Part shown: positions 9,108-18,343 of the stretch, piece by piece | How positions within the stretch are numbered: position 1 is the first letter of the stretch | How the letters are laid out: every line of letters begins with the position of its first letter | NCBI RefSeq assembly: GCF_003028415.1 | Contig: NZ_PYSV01000012.1 | Span: 62,001 to 126,000 of the forward strand | Length of the DNA: 64,000 nt | Direction of reading: 5' to 3' | Source: Deinococcus arcticus | GTDB taxonomy: Bacteria; Deinococcota; Deinococci; Deinococcales; Deinococcaceae | Made by a program: the position numbers and the translations under genes | The notes under the pieces: model-generated | What the model saw: only the letters and a program-made list of their open reading frames with translations | Databases searched by the model: none | Told to the model about the DNA's origin: nothing

Positions 9108-10583
9108 ATGACCGCGCACAACGCCCCCCCGCCCAGCGCCCTGCTGCCCCGCGACCGCACCGTCATTCTGGTGCTGCTGATTTCGACCTTTGTGGTCATC
9201 CTGAACGAGACCATCATGAACGTGGCCCTGCCGCGCCTGATGGCCGACCTGAACGTGAGCGCCCGCCTGGCCCAGTGGCTGAGCACCGCCTTCATGCTGA
9301 CGATGGCGGTGGTCATTCCCATTACCGGGTTCCTGCTTCAGCGCCTCTCCACCCGCACCGTGTACTTCACGGCGATGGGGCTGTTCTGCGTGGGGACGCT
9401 GCTGGCGGCCCTGGCCCCCAGCTTTGTGCCGCTGCTGCTGGCGCGGGTGGTGCAGGCGTCGGGCACGGCCATCATGCTGCCCCTGCTGATGACCACGGTG
9501 CTGACCCTGGTGCCCGCCCAGCAGCGCGGCGCCGTGATGGGCAGCCTCAGCATCGTCATCTCGGTGGCGCCCGCCATTGGCCCCACCCTGTCGGGCCTGA
9601 TTTTGCAGGTGCTGCCCTGGCGCTTTCTGTTCGTGTTCGTGCTGCCGGTGGCGCTGGCGGCCCTGGTCTACGGGGCGCGCACCCTGCGCAATGTGGGCAC
9701 GCCGCGCCCGGTGGCGCTGGACCTGCCCTCGGTGCCGCTGGCCGCACTGGGCTTTGGCGGGCTGGTGTATGCCCTGAGCCAGGTGGGCGAGGGGGGCGGC
9801 GGGGGCCTGAATGCCCAGACAGGCGTGCCCCTGCTGGTGGGCGCCGTGGCGCTGGCCGCGTTCCTGTGGCGGCAGGTGGCGCTGCAACGCCGTGACGCCC
9901 CGCTGCTGGACCTGCGCGCCTTCCGGTTTCCGCAGTTTGCCCTGGGCGTGGGCCTGATGGTGATTGCCATGGTGGCGCTGTTTGGCGGCATGATTCTGCT
10001 GCCGCTGTACCTGCAAAACCTGCGTGGCCTCAGCACTCTGCAAACCGGGCTGCTGCTGTTGCCAGGCGGCCTGCTGATGGGGCTGCTGGCGCCGGGCGTG
10101 GGGCGGCTGTACGACCGCATTGGCCCGCGCCCGCTGGCGCTGCCCGGCACGGTCCTGATGACGGCGGTGCTGCTGGGCCTGAGCCGCATTGACGCTAGTA
10201 CCCCTATCTGGGCGCTGCTGGCCCTGCACCTGACTCTGAGCGGCGGGCTGGCGCTGCTGTTCACGCCGGTCTTTACCAGCAGTCTGTCGCCGTTGCCGCC
10301 ACACCTGTACTCGCACGGCAGCGCCATTCTCAGCACGCTGCAACAGGTGGCGGGGGCCGCCGGGACGGCGCTGCTGGTGGCCCTGATGGCAGGGCGCGCG
10401 GCCCAGCTGACGGCAGCGGGCACCCCGGCCCCTGACGCGCAGGTGGCGGGGCTGCACCTGGCCTTTCTGGCAGCGGCGGGCGTGGGCGTACTGGCTGTGG
10501 GCCTGGCCCTGGGGCTGCGCGCGTCGCGGCAGGCACCCCCCGTCGCCACTGACGCCTCTGCGCTGGCGCACCCCGGGGACTGA
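9108..10583 (+). CDS. DHA2-family multidrug exporter (MFS)
   Basis: Proton-driven drug exporter, 491 residues with about 14 hydrophobic helices. The EmrB/QacA signature is present: NETIMNVALPRLMADL in helix 1, LQRLSTRTVYFTAMG after helix 2, VVQASGTAIMLPLLMTTV, and AIGPTLSGLILQ in helix 5 (motif C, antiporter). The start has a GGAGG site. It is embedded in the VOC run and is the likely functional centre of the HxlR-linked operon: export of a compound sensed by the regulator. Confidence 0.93.
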   Translation: MTAHNAPPPSALLPRDRTVILVLLISTFVVILNETIMNVALPRLMADLNVSARLAQWLSTAFMLTMAVVIPITGFLLQRLSTRTVYFTAMGLFCVGTLLAALAPSFVPLLLARVVQASGTAIMLPLLMTTVLTLVPAQQRGAVMGSLSIVISVAPAIGPTLSGLILQVLPWRFLFVFVLPVALAALVYGARTLRNVGTPRPVALDLPSVPLAALGFGGLVYALSQVGEGGGGGLNAQTGVPLLVGAVALAAFLWRQVALQRRDAPLLDLRAFRFPQFALGVGLMVIAMVALFGGMILLPLYLQNLRGLSTLQTGLLLLPGGLLMGLLAPGVGRLYDRIGPRPLALPGTVLMTAVLLGLSRIDASTPIWALLALHLTLSGGLALLFTPVFTSSLSPLPPHLYSHGSAILSTLQQVAGAAGTALLVALMAGRAAQLTAAGTPAPDAQVAGLHLAFLAAAGVGVLAVGLALGLRASRQAPPVATDASALAHPGD

Positions 10584-10585
10584 GC

Positions 10586-10999
10586 ATGAACTGGACCCTG
10601 GAAGTTGTGGTGGTGCCCGTGAGTGACGTGGCGCGGGCGGTGGCCTTTTATGCCGAGGGCCTGGGCTTTGTGGTGGACCACGACACGCAGCTGGGCGGTG
10701 GACGGCGCCTCGTGCAGCTCACCCCGCGCGGGTCTGGCTGCTCGGTGGTGCTGGGCGACGGCCTGAGCTCGATGGCCCCAGGTTCACTGCACGGCCTGCA
10801 ACTGGTTGTCAACGATGTCCGCGCCGCCCACGCCGAACTGACGGCGCGCGGCGTAGCGGTGGGCGAGGTGCAGGTGCTGGGCCCAGGCGGCCCCCGCCCC
10901 GCTGGCCCTGGCGACGACCTGAACAACGTAGGCTTTCTGTTTTTGAGCGACCCCGACGGCAACCGCTGGGCCGTGCAGCAAATCACCACCCGGCCCTGA
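10586..10999 (+). CDS. VOC-family (glyoxalase-like) protein
   Basis: 137 residues. The N-terminal motif VVVPVSDVARAVAFYAEGLGF and the C-terminal FLFLSDPDGNRWAVQQI are typical of one VOC module pair. It starts 2 bases after the exporter stop, implying coupling. Such proteins next to exporters are sometimes drug-binding resistance proteins; no substrate can be named here. Confidence 0.88.
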   Translation: MNWTLEVVVVPVSDVARAVAFYAEGLGFVVDHDTQLGGGRRLVQLTPRGSGCSVVLGDGLSSMAPGSLHGLQLVVNDVRAAHAELTARGVAVGEVQVLGPGGPRPAGPGDDLNNVGFLFLSDPDGNRWAVQQITTRP

Positions 11000-11012
11000 C
11001 AGGAGAGTGCCT

Positions 11013-11405
11013 ATGACCCAGCTGACCCCCGCCCTGATGTTTGAAGGCCGCGCCGCCGAGGCGCTGGACCTCTACTTTTCCCTGTTCCCTGGCGCCCGGG
11101 TGATTGGCCGGCAGGAGTACGGCCCGGACGGTCCCGGCGCCCCCGGCACGATCATGACCGCCGAGGTGGAACTGGCGGGCCAGCGCCTGCGCGTGTCCGA
11201 CAGCCCGATTCCACACGCCTTTACCTTTACACCTTCCCTGTCGTTGTTTGTGGACAGGCTGGCGCTGGCCGACTTCGAGCGCCTGTTCACGGGGCTGGCA
11301 GCAGGCGGCGAGGTGCTGATGCCGCCGGACACCTACGGCTTTAGCACCCACTTTGCCTGGGTCAATGACCGCTTTGGCGTGTCCTGGCAGCTGAACGTGC
11401 CGTGA
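11013..11405 (+). CDS. PhnB-like VOC protein
   Basis: 130 residues, PhnB/3-demethylubiquinone methyltransferase-like fold (LTPALMFEGRAAEALDLYFS; FGVSWQLNVP). Start chosen at the ATG 7 bases after AGGAG; a GTG two codons earlier is too close to that site. The stop overlaps the next GTG. Third VOC-type protein of the run. Confidence 0.85.
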   Translation: MTQLTPALMFEGRAAEALDLYFSLFPGARVIGRQEYGPDGPGAPGTIMTAEVELAGQRLRVSDSPIPHAFTFTPSLSLFVDRLALADFERLFTGLAAGGEVLMPPDTYGFSTHFAWVNDRFGVSWQLNVP

Positions 11406-11599
11406 CGGCCGACGCGCTGCCGGCTGCCCTTGGCCGCCCAGCCTTACGGGCACTGGCCGCAGCTGGCCTTTCCACCCTGCCAGAGGTGGCCCGGCTAACA
11501 GAACGGGACCTACTGGCCCTGCATGGGGTGGGGCCAACAGCAGTGCGGCGGCTCCGGGAGGCGCTGGCGGCGCGGGGTCTGACCCTGCGCCCCGGCTGA
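11402..11599 (+). CDS. Small helix-hairpin-helix protein
   Basis: 65 residues. Its GTG start overlaps the preceding TGA (GTGA). The core LPEVARLTERDLLALHGVGP followed by TAVRRLREALA is a helix-hairpin-helix of the type in RNA polymerase alpha and DNA ligase tails, so sequence-independent nucleic-acid binding is possible. Last gene of the run. Confidence 0.7.
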   Translation: MTADALPAALGRPALRALAAAGLSTLPEVARLTERDLLALHGVGPTAVRRLREALAARGLTLRPG

Positions 11600-11655
11600 C
11601 CTGGCCTGCTCCTGCCTGTGTAAAGTGGCTCTGAGTGCGCCCCGGAGCGCCGCTC

Positions 11656-11661
11656 TAGACT
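11656..11661 (+). promoter_or_regulatory. -10 element, leaderless molybdoenzyme start
   Basis: TAGACT ends 7 nt before the ATG at 11669, with no Shine-Dalgarno between. Confidence 0.6.
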
Positions 11662-11668
11662 GCCGGGC

Positions 11669-13699
11669 ATGACGGTTGCCGCCTCCCGTGAAGTGCTGCT
11701 CACCTGCCCCCTGGACTGCCCCGACGCCTGCCGCCTCAAGGTCACCCTGACGCGCGGTGAGGACGGCCAGGAGCGGATGAGCAAGCTGACTGGCGACCCC
11801 ACCCACCCGGTCACGCGCGGCTTTGCCTGCGCCAAGACGGTGCATTACCCGGCGCGCGCCAACCACCCCGAGCGGCCGTTGTATCCCCTGAAGCGCATGA
11901 ACGCCAAGACCGAGGCCCCGGTGTGGCAGCGGGTGTCCTGGGACGAGGCGCTGGACGACATTGCGGCCCGGCTGCGGGGGCTGCTGGACACGCGCGGTCC
12001 GCAGAGCATCCTGCGCTATCACTACGCGGGCACGATGGGCCTGATGGAAGGCAGCCATGTTCACGCCCTGTTCCGCGCGCTGGGCACCCCGGAGCTGGAC
12101 GAAACCATCTGCGCCACCGCCGGTACGGAGGCCTGGGCGATGGGCTACGGCACGCGCTACGCGGTGGACCCACAGGACGTGGCCCACGCCCGCCTGATCG
12201 TGTTGTGGGGCATCAATTCGCTGTCCACCAACAGCCACCTGACTCCGCACCTGACGGCGGCGCGCAAGGCCGGGGCACGCATCGTTGCCGTGGACCCGTA
12301 CCGCAACCGCACGGCGGCCTTTGCCGACGAGCACCTGAAACTCAGGCCCGGCACCGACGCGGCGCTGGCCCTGGGCGTCATGCACGAGCTGTTCGCGCAC
12401 GGCTGGACCGACGACGCCTATCTGGCCGAGGCCACCGTGGGCCTTGAGGACCTTCGGCAGGCCGCTGCCGAGTGGACCCCAGAGCGCACCGCCGAGGTGA
12501 CGGGCCTGAGCGCCGAAGTGGTCCGCGACTTTGCCCGGCAAGTGGGCACCACCCGCCCTACCTACATTCGCGTGGGCTACGGCATGACCCGCCACGAGCA
12601 CGGCGGCACCAACCTGCGCGCGGTAACGCTCATCCCGGCCCTGACCGGCGACTGGCGGCACCGGGGTGGCGGCTGCGCCCTCAGCGCCAGCGGGGCATTC
12701 AAGCTCAACCGCACCCGCCTGGGCGGCGCGCACCTGATTCGCCCCGGTACCCCGCACGTGAACATGAACGAACTGGCGGGCGCCCTGCGCCCCGAGGCGG
12801 GCTTTGGGGCCACCGTCATCTACAACTGCAACCCCGCCGTGGTGGCCCCCGACGCCGGGCGGGTGCGCGCCGGGCTGGCGCGCGAGGACCTGCTGGTGGT
12901 GGTGCTGGAGCAGGCGATGACCGAAACCGCTCGCCTGGCCGACTACGTGCTGCCGGCCACCACCTTTGCCGAACACCCGGACCTGTACACCAGCTACGGC
13001 CACCACCACCTGGGCTACAACCACGCAGAGCTTCAGGCCCCCGGCGAAACGCGCCCCAACTCCTGGGTGATGCAGCAGCTCGCCCGCCGCCTGGGCATCA
13101 CCGAGCCCAGTGTGTACTGGACCGTGGACGACCTGCTGGCCGAGGTGCTGACCACCGACCACCCGCACCTGGCCGGCATCACCCCAGGGCGCCTGAAGGC
13201 GGAAGGCAGCGTGCGCCTGAACCTCCCCGAGCTGTTTTTGCCCTACGCCCACGGGGCAGAAACCCCCAGCGGCAAGGTGCAACTGTCGCCCGCCCCGCAG
13301 CACCGCGAGCCGGACGCCGCCCTGAACGCCGCGTACCCGGTGCGCCTGCTCACGCCGCCCGCGCATCACTTCCTGAATTCCACCTACGGCAATCTGGAGA
13401 ACCTTAACCGCGCCGAGGGAAACGAGCCGCACGTGCTGGTCCACCCTGACGACGCCCAGGCGTTTGGTCTTCACGACGCCGCGTATGCGCGCCTGGAATC
13501 CGAGATTGGCGCGGTGCGCCGCCGCGTGAAGGTTACAGACGTCACGCAGCCCGGCACCGCTGTGGTGGAGGGAACGTGGTGGGGGCTTTCGGCCCCGGAC
13601 GGCACCAGCATCAACGAACTGACGGCCCAGACCCTGACCGACCTGGGCGGCGGCAGCACCTTTCACAACACCCGCGTTCGGCTGGTGCCTGTTACCTGA
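11669..13699 (+). CDS. Molybdopterin-dependent oxidoreductase
   Basis: 676 residues, the single-subunit size of the Mo/W-bis-MGD oxidoreductase family. An N-terminal [4Fe-4S] motif is visible (CPLDCPDAC, then Cys in GFACAKT), followed by VWQRVSWDEALDDIAARL, IRVGYGMTRHEHGGTNLRAV and LADYVLPATTFAEHPD. The C-terminal domain (VHPDDAQAFGLHDAAYARL) is the usual molybdopterin dinucleotide-binding fold. No Tat signal, so it is cytoplasmic. No partner electron-transfer subunits adjoin, leaving substrate and acceptor unknown. Ends overlapping the convergent gene by 8 bases. Confidence 0.92.
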   Translation: MTVAASREVLLTCPLDCPDACRLKVTLTRGEDGQERMSKLTGDPTHPVTRGFACAKTVHYPARANHPERPLYPLKRMNAKTEAPVWQRVSWDEALDDIAARLRGLLDTRGPQSILRYHYAGTMGLMEGSHVHALFRALGTPELDETICATAGTEAWAMGYGTRYAVDPQDVAHARLIVLWGINSLSTNSHLTPHLTAARKAGARIVAVDPYRNRTAAFADEHLKLRPGTDAALALGVMHELFAHGWTDDAYLAEATVGLEDLRQAAAEWTPERTAEVTGLSAEVVRDFARQVGTTRPTYIRVGYGMTRHEHGGTNLRAVTLIPALTGDWRHRGGGCALSASGAFKLNRTRLGGAHLIRPGTPHVNMNELAGALRPEAGFGATVIYNCNPAVVAPDAGRVRAGLAREDLLVVVLEQAMTETARLADYVLPATTFAEHPDLYTSYGHHHLGYNHAELQAPGETRPNSWVMQQLARRLGITEPSVYWTVDDLLAEVLTTDHPHLAGITPGRLKAEGSVRLNLPELFLPYAHGAETPSGKVQLSPAPQHREPDAALNAAYPVRLLTPPAHHFLNSTYGNLENLNRAEGNEPHVLVHPDDAQAFGLHDAAYARLESEIGAVRRRVKVTDVTQPGTAVVEGTWWGLSAPDGTSINELTAQTLTDLGGGSTFHNTRVRLVPVT

Positions 13700-14464
13700 G
13701 AGGCCGGATCTCTGGGCGGCGGGCCGGCGCCGTCCAGTCAAAGCGCGCCTCAAAGACCCCACAGCGGTCATGGCGGGTCGCCACCACTTCGCGGGCGGTG
13801 TAGGTTTCGCGTTCGTCCAGCGTGCCGTCTTTCTCAACCGGTCCGCAGCCCGTCCGGGCCGGAACCGCGAAGCTCAGAGACCGCAGCGTGCGGGCATCCA
13901 GGTCGTAGCGGAAAAAGTTCAGCGCCACCGGTTCGTAGGGGTTGTACGCCCCATTGGGCGAGTCAAACAGCACACTCCGGGGATTCTGCGCCTGGCGCCA
14001 GCCGTCAATCTGCAGGGCGCTGGCTGGGCCTTGCAGGGCCTGCACCAGGGTGCGCTGGCTGAGGCCCGCCCCCGAACTGGTGGCCTCCACAAACAGGTCA
14101 CGGCCCAGGGCATAGAGCCGCGACACCCGGCCCACCTGGGTCTGCTGGGACACCAGTCGCCCGGTTGTCAGGTCATAGACCTGAAGGCGGTAGTCCGCCC
14201 ACTGCGCCTGGGGTTGCGTGACCAGGGCCAACCGATCACCGCTGACCAGCGTCAGGGCCTCCTGGCCCCTGGGCACAGGGTAGCTCCGCAGGAATTGCCC
14301 CGTGCGGAGCACCTGCACTTCGCCGGGCAGGCCTACCACCTGAAAGGCGGTAACGGCAGGCGGCTCTGCGCCGCCACGCCGCGCCTGGGCTCCGGGAAGC
14401 GCGCAGGCCATCAGGGCTGCCCCCGCCAGCCAGATCCGGGTGGCCTGCCCACCGCGCTGGCGAT

Positions 14465-14468
<4 letters not shown>
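13692..14468 (-). CDS. Secreted protein, unknown
   Basis: 258 residues with a signal peptide (RIWLAGAALMACALPGAQA). The rest reads like beta-propeller or PQQ-like strands (LVSGDRLALVTQPQ; YALGRDLFVEATSSGAG), but no family is certain. Two cysteines near residues 205 and 233 may pair. Its ATG overlaps the stop of the ArsC-like gene (ATGA), so the two are translated together. Confidence 0.65.
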
Positions 14469-14824
<356 letters not shown>

Positions 14825-14831
14825 GGGGGTC

Positions 14832-14837
14832 AGTGTA
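14832..14837 (-). promoter_or_regulatory. -10 element, leaderless ArsC-like start
   Basis: TACACT on the minus strand lies 7 nt before the ATG. It is only 14 bases from the oppositely directed box at 14852, so the two promoters are back to back. Confidence 0.6.
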
Positions 14838-14851
14838 GACCGGCGGGCGCG

Positions 14852-14857
14852 TATCCT
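14852..14857 (+). promoter_or_regulatory. -10 element, leaderless GTG start
   Basis: TATCCT ends 7 nt before the GTG at 14865, and decides that start over an earlier in-frame ATG. Confidence 0.5.
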
Positions 14858-14864
14858 GGGGCAC

Positions 14865-15527
14865 GTGAACCGCCTCTGGCCCGCTCTCCTTCTCCTCCTG
14901 ACGTCTGTGGTGGGGGCCCAGACGACCACCCTATCAACCACCGTGCCGACCACTCCGCCCGCCGCCCTCGTGGTCCAGGGGCCGCTGCTGCGCGCCGCCA
15001 AACTGGACAAAGCTGCGCCACTGTACTGGCGCGACGGCCGCCAGCGCTTTGCCATCGGCCGCGTGCTGCCGGACGGCACCCTGAACTTCAGCCTGGACAC
15101 CGCCTTGCAGGGCCGCGCCCGGCTGGGGTCGCTGGCCGACTGGAAGGCCAGCCGGGGCCGGTCCTGCGACGTCAGCGCCCTGGTGGTCGAGCAGGACGCC
15201 CCCGTGCAGTACCTGGGCGCCCCCGAATACGACGCCGGCGGCAAAAAATACTATGTGCGCGCCGGAGAGGTCACGAGGAACACAGGGGGCGGCCTCACGC
15301 TGAACTTTGTGATGTTTGTGTACGCGCAGGCCCCCGGCCGCATGGTGGGCACGGAACGCTGCGACGATGGCGTCACCCACTACGACCTGACCTTGCAGCC
15401 CGGCTGGAACGCCGTCGAGGACGTTCAGGAGCTGGACACCAATGACCAGTTTGGCCCGGTGACCCTCCGCAACGCGCGGGTGATCACGGCGTACACCGGC
15501 CCCTGGGTGTCCTTTGAACTGAAATAA
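14865..15527 (+). CDS. Secreted protein, unknown
   Basis: 220 residues. The GTG start gives a clean signal peptide (NRLWPALLLLLTSVVGAQ). The mature part is a soluble, beta-rich sequence with two cysteines (GRSCDVSALVVEQD; GTERCDDGVTHYDL). No family recognised. Divergent from the ArsC-like gene with a shared, very short promoter region. Confidence 0.65.
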   Translation: MNRLWPALLLLLTSVVGAQTTTLSTTVPTTPPAALVVQGPLLRAAKLDKAAPLYWRDGRQRFAIGRVLPDGTLNFSLDTALQGRARLGSLADWKASRGRSCDVSALVVEQDAPVQYLGAPEYDAGGKKYYVRAGEVTRNTGGGLTLNFVMFVYAQAPGRMVGTERCDDGVTHYDLTLQPGWNAVEDVQELDTNDQFGPVTLRNARVITAYTGPWVSFELK

Positions 15528-15530
15528 AAG

Positions 15531-15564
15531 CGGCCCGCTGGTGGGCGCCAGCGGGCCGGAAGGC
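15531..15564 (-). terminator. Terminator of ruvB
   Basis: An 11-bp perfect stem (CGGCCCGCTGG with CCAGCGGGCCG at 15531-15558) is followed on the minus strand by CTTTTATTT. It lies between convergent genes and serves mainly ruvB. Confidence 0.75.
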
Positions 15565-15570
15565 TCAGGT

Positions 15571-16569
<999 letters not shown>

Positions 16570-16576
16570 ACCAAAC

Positions 16577-16582
16577 AGTGTA
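16577..16582 (-). promoter_or_regulatory. -10 element, leaderless ruvB start
   Basis: TACACT lies 7 nt before the ruvB ATG. A 19-base imperfect palindrome (ATTCTGC, 5 bases, GCGGAAT; 16588-16606) occupies the place of the -35 spacer. Confidence 0.55.
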
Positions 16583-16644
16583 GCGCGATTCTGCCCAGAG
16601 CGGAATAAGTTGGGGCACAAAGGGTAGAGAAGGACGGCCCCACC

Positions 16645-17337
16645 TCAGTTCGTGTACTGCCGGATCAGGCCCGGCAGGTCGCGGTCCAGGGTGCCATCAA
16701 TCACCGATGCGTTGCCGTACAGGCGCACAAAGCGCCCCTGGCCGTCCACCACGCTCACCTGATCGCCGTGCAGCCGGGCGGCCTGTGCGGCGCTGGCGCC
16801 AGCGGTCTGGGCATTCGCCGCTCCGCTGGCATTTTGGCCCCCATTGGTATGGGCGCTGTGGTCCTGGGCAGGCAGGGGTTTCACGTTCGCCACGAACATC
16901 TCGCGGGCAGCCTGGTCAATGGCGGCGGCTTTGCCCGTCAGGCCGGTAAACGCCGGGTCAAAGCGGCTCAGGTAGTCGCGCACCACGCCGGGGGTGTCGT
17001 GCTCTGGATCCACAGTGATGAACTGCACCTGCACCTTCGCCTGCTGTTCGGGCCTCAGGGCCGCATAGGTGTTCTTCAGGCTCGCCAGGGTGGCGGGGCA
17101 GACATCCGGGCAGCGCACAAAGCCGTAGAACACCAGCCGCAGCCGGCCGTCGCTGGCGGCCAGGGTGGTGGGCTGGCCGCGCTCGTTCACCAGCGTCAGG
17201 GCGGGCAGGGGCTTGGGCTCGTCCAGCGCTTCGCCCCCCAGCGGGGCCGGGCGCCCGCGCCACAGCAGCAGGGCGGCCAGAACGGCGGCCAGCAGCAGCA
17301 GAAAGGCTGTGACAGCTTGGGGCGTAAGGCGCTTCAT
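16645..17337 (-). CDS. SCO1/SenC copper chaperone
   Basis: 230 residues. Membrane-anchored thioredoxin-fold protein that delivers copper to the CuA site of cytochrome oxidase. One N-terminal helix (AFLLLLAAVLAALLLW), then the copper ligands C76-P-D-V-C80 and His190 in ARLHGDQVSVVDG. Between the third strand and the His there is a 30-residue Ala/Gln/Ser-rich insertion (about 157-186). The start is fixed by a TACCCT box 7 nt upstream. The ctaA-ctaB-ctaC-ctaDE locus lies 7 kb away, consistent with its role. Confidence 0.92.
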   Translation of the reverse strand: MKRLTPQAVTAFLLLLAAVLAALLLWRGRPAPLGGEALDEPKPLPALTLVNERGQPTTLAASDGRLRLVFYGFVRCPDVCPATLASLKNTYAALRPEQQAKVQVQFITVDPEHDTPGVVRDYLSRFDPAFTGLTGKAAAIDQAAREMFVANVKPLPAQDHSAHTNGGQNASGAANAQTAGASAAQAARLHGDQVSVVDGQGRFVRLYGNASVIDGTLDRDLPGLIRQYTN

Positions 17338-17344
17338 GGAACTC

Positions 17345-17350
17345 AGGGTA
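17345..17350 (-). promoter_or_regulatory. -10 element, leaderless SCO1 start
   Basis: TACCCT on the minus strand is 7 nt before the ATG. Confidence 0.5.
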
Positions 17351-17548
17351 GAGGAGGACAGAAGGGTGGGGTGTCCCAGGCGTGGGCAGCGTCGTTGCCG
17401 GCGTGGCCCCACCCCCAGGCAACTGGGGCCATACCTGACGGCTTCCGTTACGGGTTCAGAGGCAGGAGGGGCAGGGGCGCTCAGGGCATCAGGCCTGGCG
17501 GTCAAAGGCAGCTTTTGCCGTGGCGGCGTGGCTTTGCCTCTTCACCAC

Positions 17549-17579
17549 AAAAAAACTCCGGGCCCTGCTCAGACCCGGA
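17549..17579 (-). terminator. Intrinsic terminator
   Basis: On the minus strand TCCGGG pairs with CCCGGA across an 11-base loop and is followed by GTTTTTTTG; it ends the transcript of the glycine-zipper protein gene. Confidence 0.7.
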
Positions 17580-17604
17580 ACGCTCCTGTCTTCTTCCCTG
17601 CTGC

Positions 17605-18204
17605 TCAGTGGCCGTCCTGGCCGGTGCGCTCGCTTTGCAGGCGGCCGCCGCCCACCACCTCGTCCAGTTTCACGGCCCCGTGCTTACGCATCAGGCTCAG
17701 GGCCTCGTCGGCGCGCGCGCCGCTGGGGTCGCGGGCAATCACCAGCACGTGGCCGCCCTTGATGCCCTGGTAAAACTTCTCGGCCTGCGCGGCAGGCACG
17801 CCCATGCGGCGCAGCAGCTTCACGTAGTCGCCGTGGTCGCTGCCCGCCAGCGCGCCGAACAGGCCGCCCAGTGAAGCGCCGCCGATCACGCCGAAGAGAA
17901 TGCCAAACAGGCCCCCTTCCTGGTAGATGCGGGTCACCGGAAAGGCCAGCAGCAGCAGCCAGATGGGCACGGTCAGGGCCAGCCCCGCCAGGGTGCCGCC
18001 GATCATGCCCCGGATCACGGACGCCGAGCCGGCGGGTTCCCCAGCCTCGGGGCTCACGCCGGTCTGCTGCGCAATGTCGTCCTCCGCGACCACGTCGGCC
18101 AGAGCAAAGCCCAGGTGGTCGCGGTCAAAGCCGCGCTGTTGCAGGTCCTGCAGCACGCCCTGGGCCTGCCGAGGTTCGCGAAAGAGAGCCACAACGCTTT
18201 CCAT
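17605..18204 (-). CDS. Glycine-zipper membrane protein, DUF1269-like
   Basis: 199 residues. The N-terminus is a ferredoxin-like module (VVALFREPRQAQGVLQDLQQ) seen in general-stress proteins, the middle has a hydrophobic helix (LALTVPIWLLLLAFPV) and a glycine-rich helix (GILFGVIGGASLGGLFGALAG), and the end another small alpha/beta module (GGHVLVIARDPSGARADEAL). This order is like low-temperature/desiccation-induced DUF1269 proteins. Start chosen at the ATG 7 nt after TACAAA. Envelope stress role is inference. Confidence 0.7.
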   Translation of the reverse strand: MESVVALFREPRQAQGVLQDLQQRGFDRDHLGFALADVVAEDDIAQQTGVSPEAGEPAGSASVIRGMIGGTLAGLALTVPIWLLLLAFPVTRIYQEGGLFGILFGVIGGASLGGLFGALAGSDHGDYVKLLRRMGVPAAQAEKFYQGIKGGHVLVIARDPSGARADEALSLMRKHGAVKLDEVVGGGRLQSERTGQDGH

Positions 18205-18211
18205 ATCCCGT

Positions 18212-18217
18212 TTTGTA
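18212..18217 (-). promoter_or_regulatory. Extended -10 element, leaderless start
   Basis: TGCTACAAA on the minus strand: an extended -10 ending 7 nt before the ATG at 18204. Confidence 0.45.
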
Positions 18218-18274
18218 GCATGAGCCGCCTGTGAACTGCGAGGGACAAAGGGCGCGCGGCCCCTGCGACTTGCT

Positions 18275-18330
18275 TGAGAAAGCCCCCCGCCCAAGGTCGG
18301 GCGCGGTACGTTTTGCCCGGGGGGCCTTTT
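18275..18330 (+). other. Hairpin with U run in divergent intergenic region
   Basis: AAAGCCCCCCG and CGGGGGGCCTTTT form a strong stem with internal GC-rich structure, followed directly by the prenyl synthase -10 box. As a terminator it would act on a plus-strand transcript beginning between 18205 and 18275, where no gene is seen; a small RNA is possible. Confidence 0.35.
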
Positions 18331-18331
18331 C

Positions 18332-18337
18332 TATACT
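18332..18337 (+). promoter_or_regulatory. -10 element, leaderless prenyl synthase start
   Basis: TATACT ends 6 nt before the ATG at 18344. Confidence 0.6.
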
Positions 18338-18343
18338 GACCCC

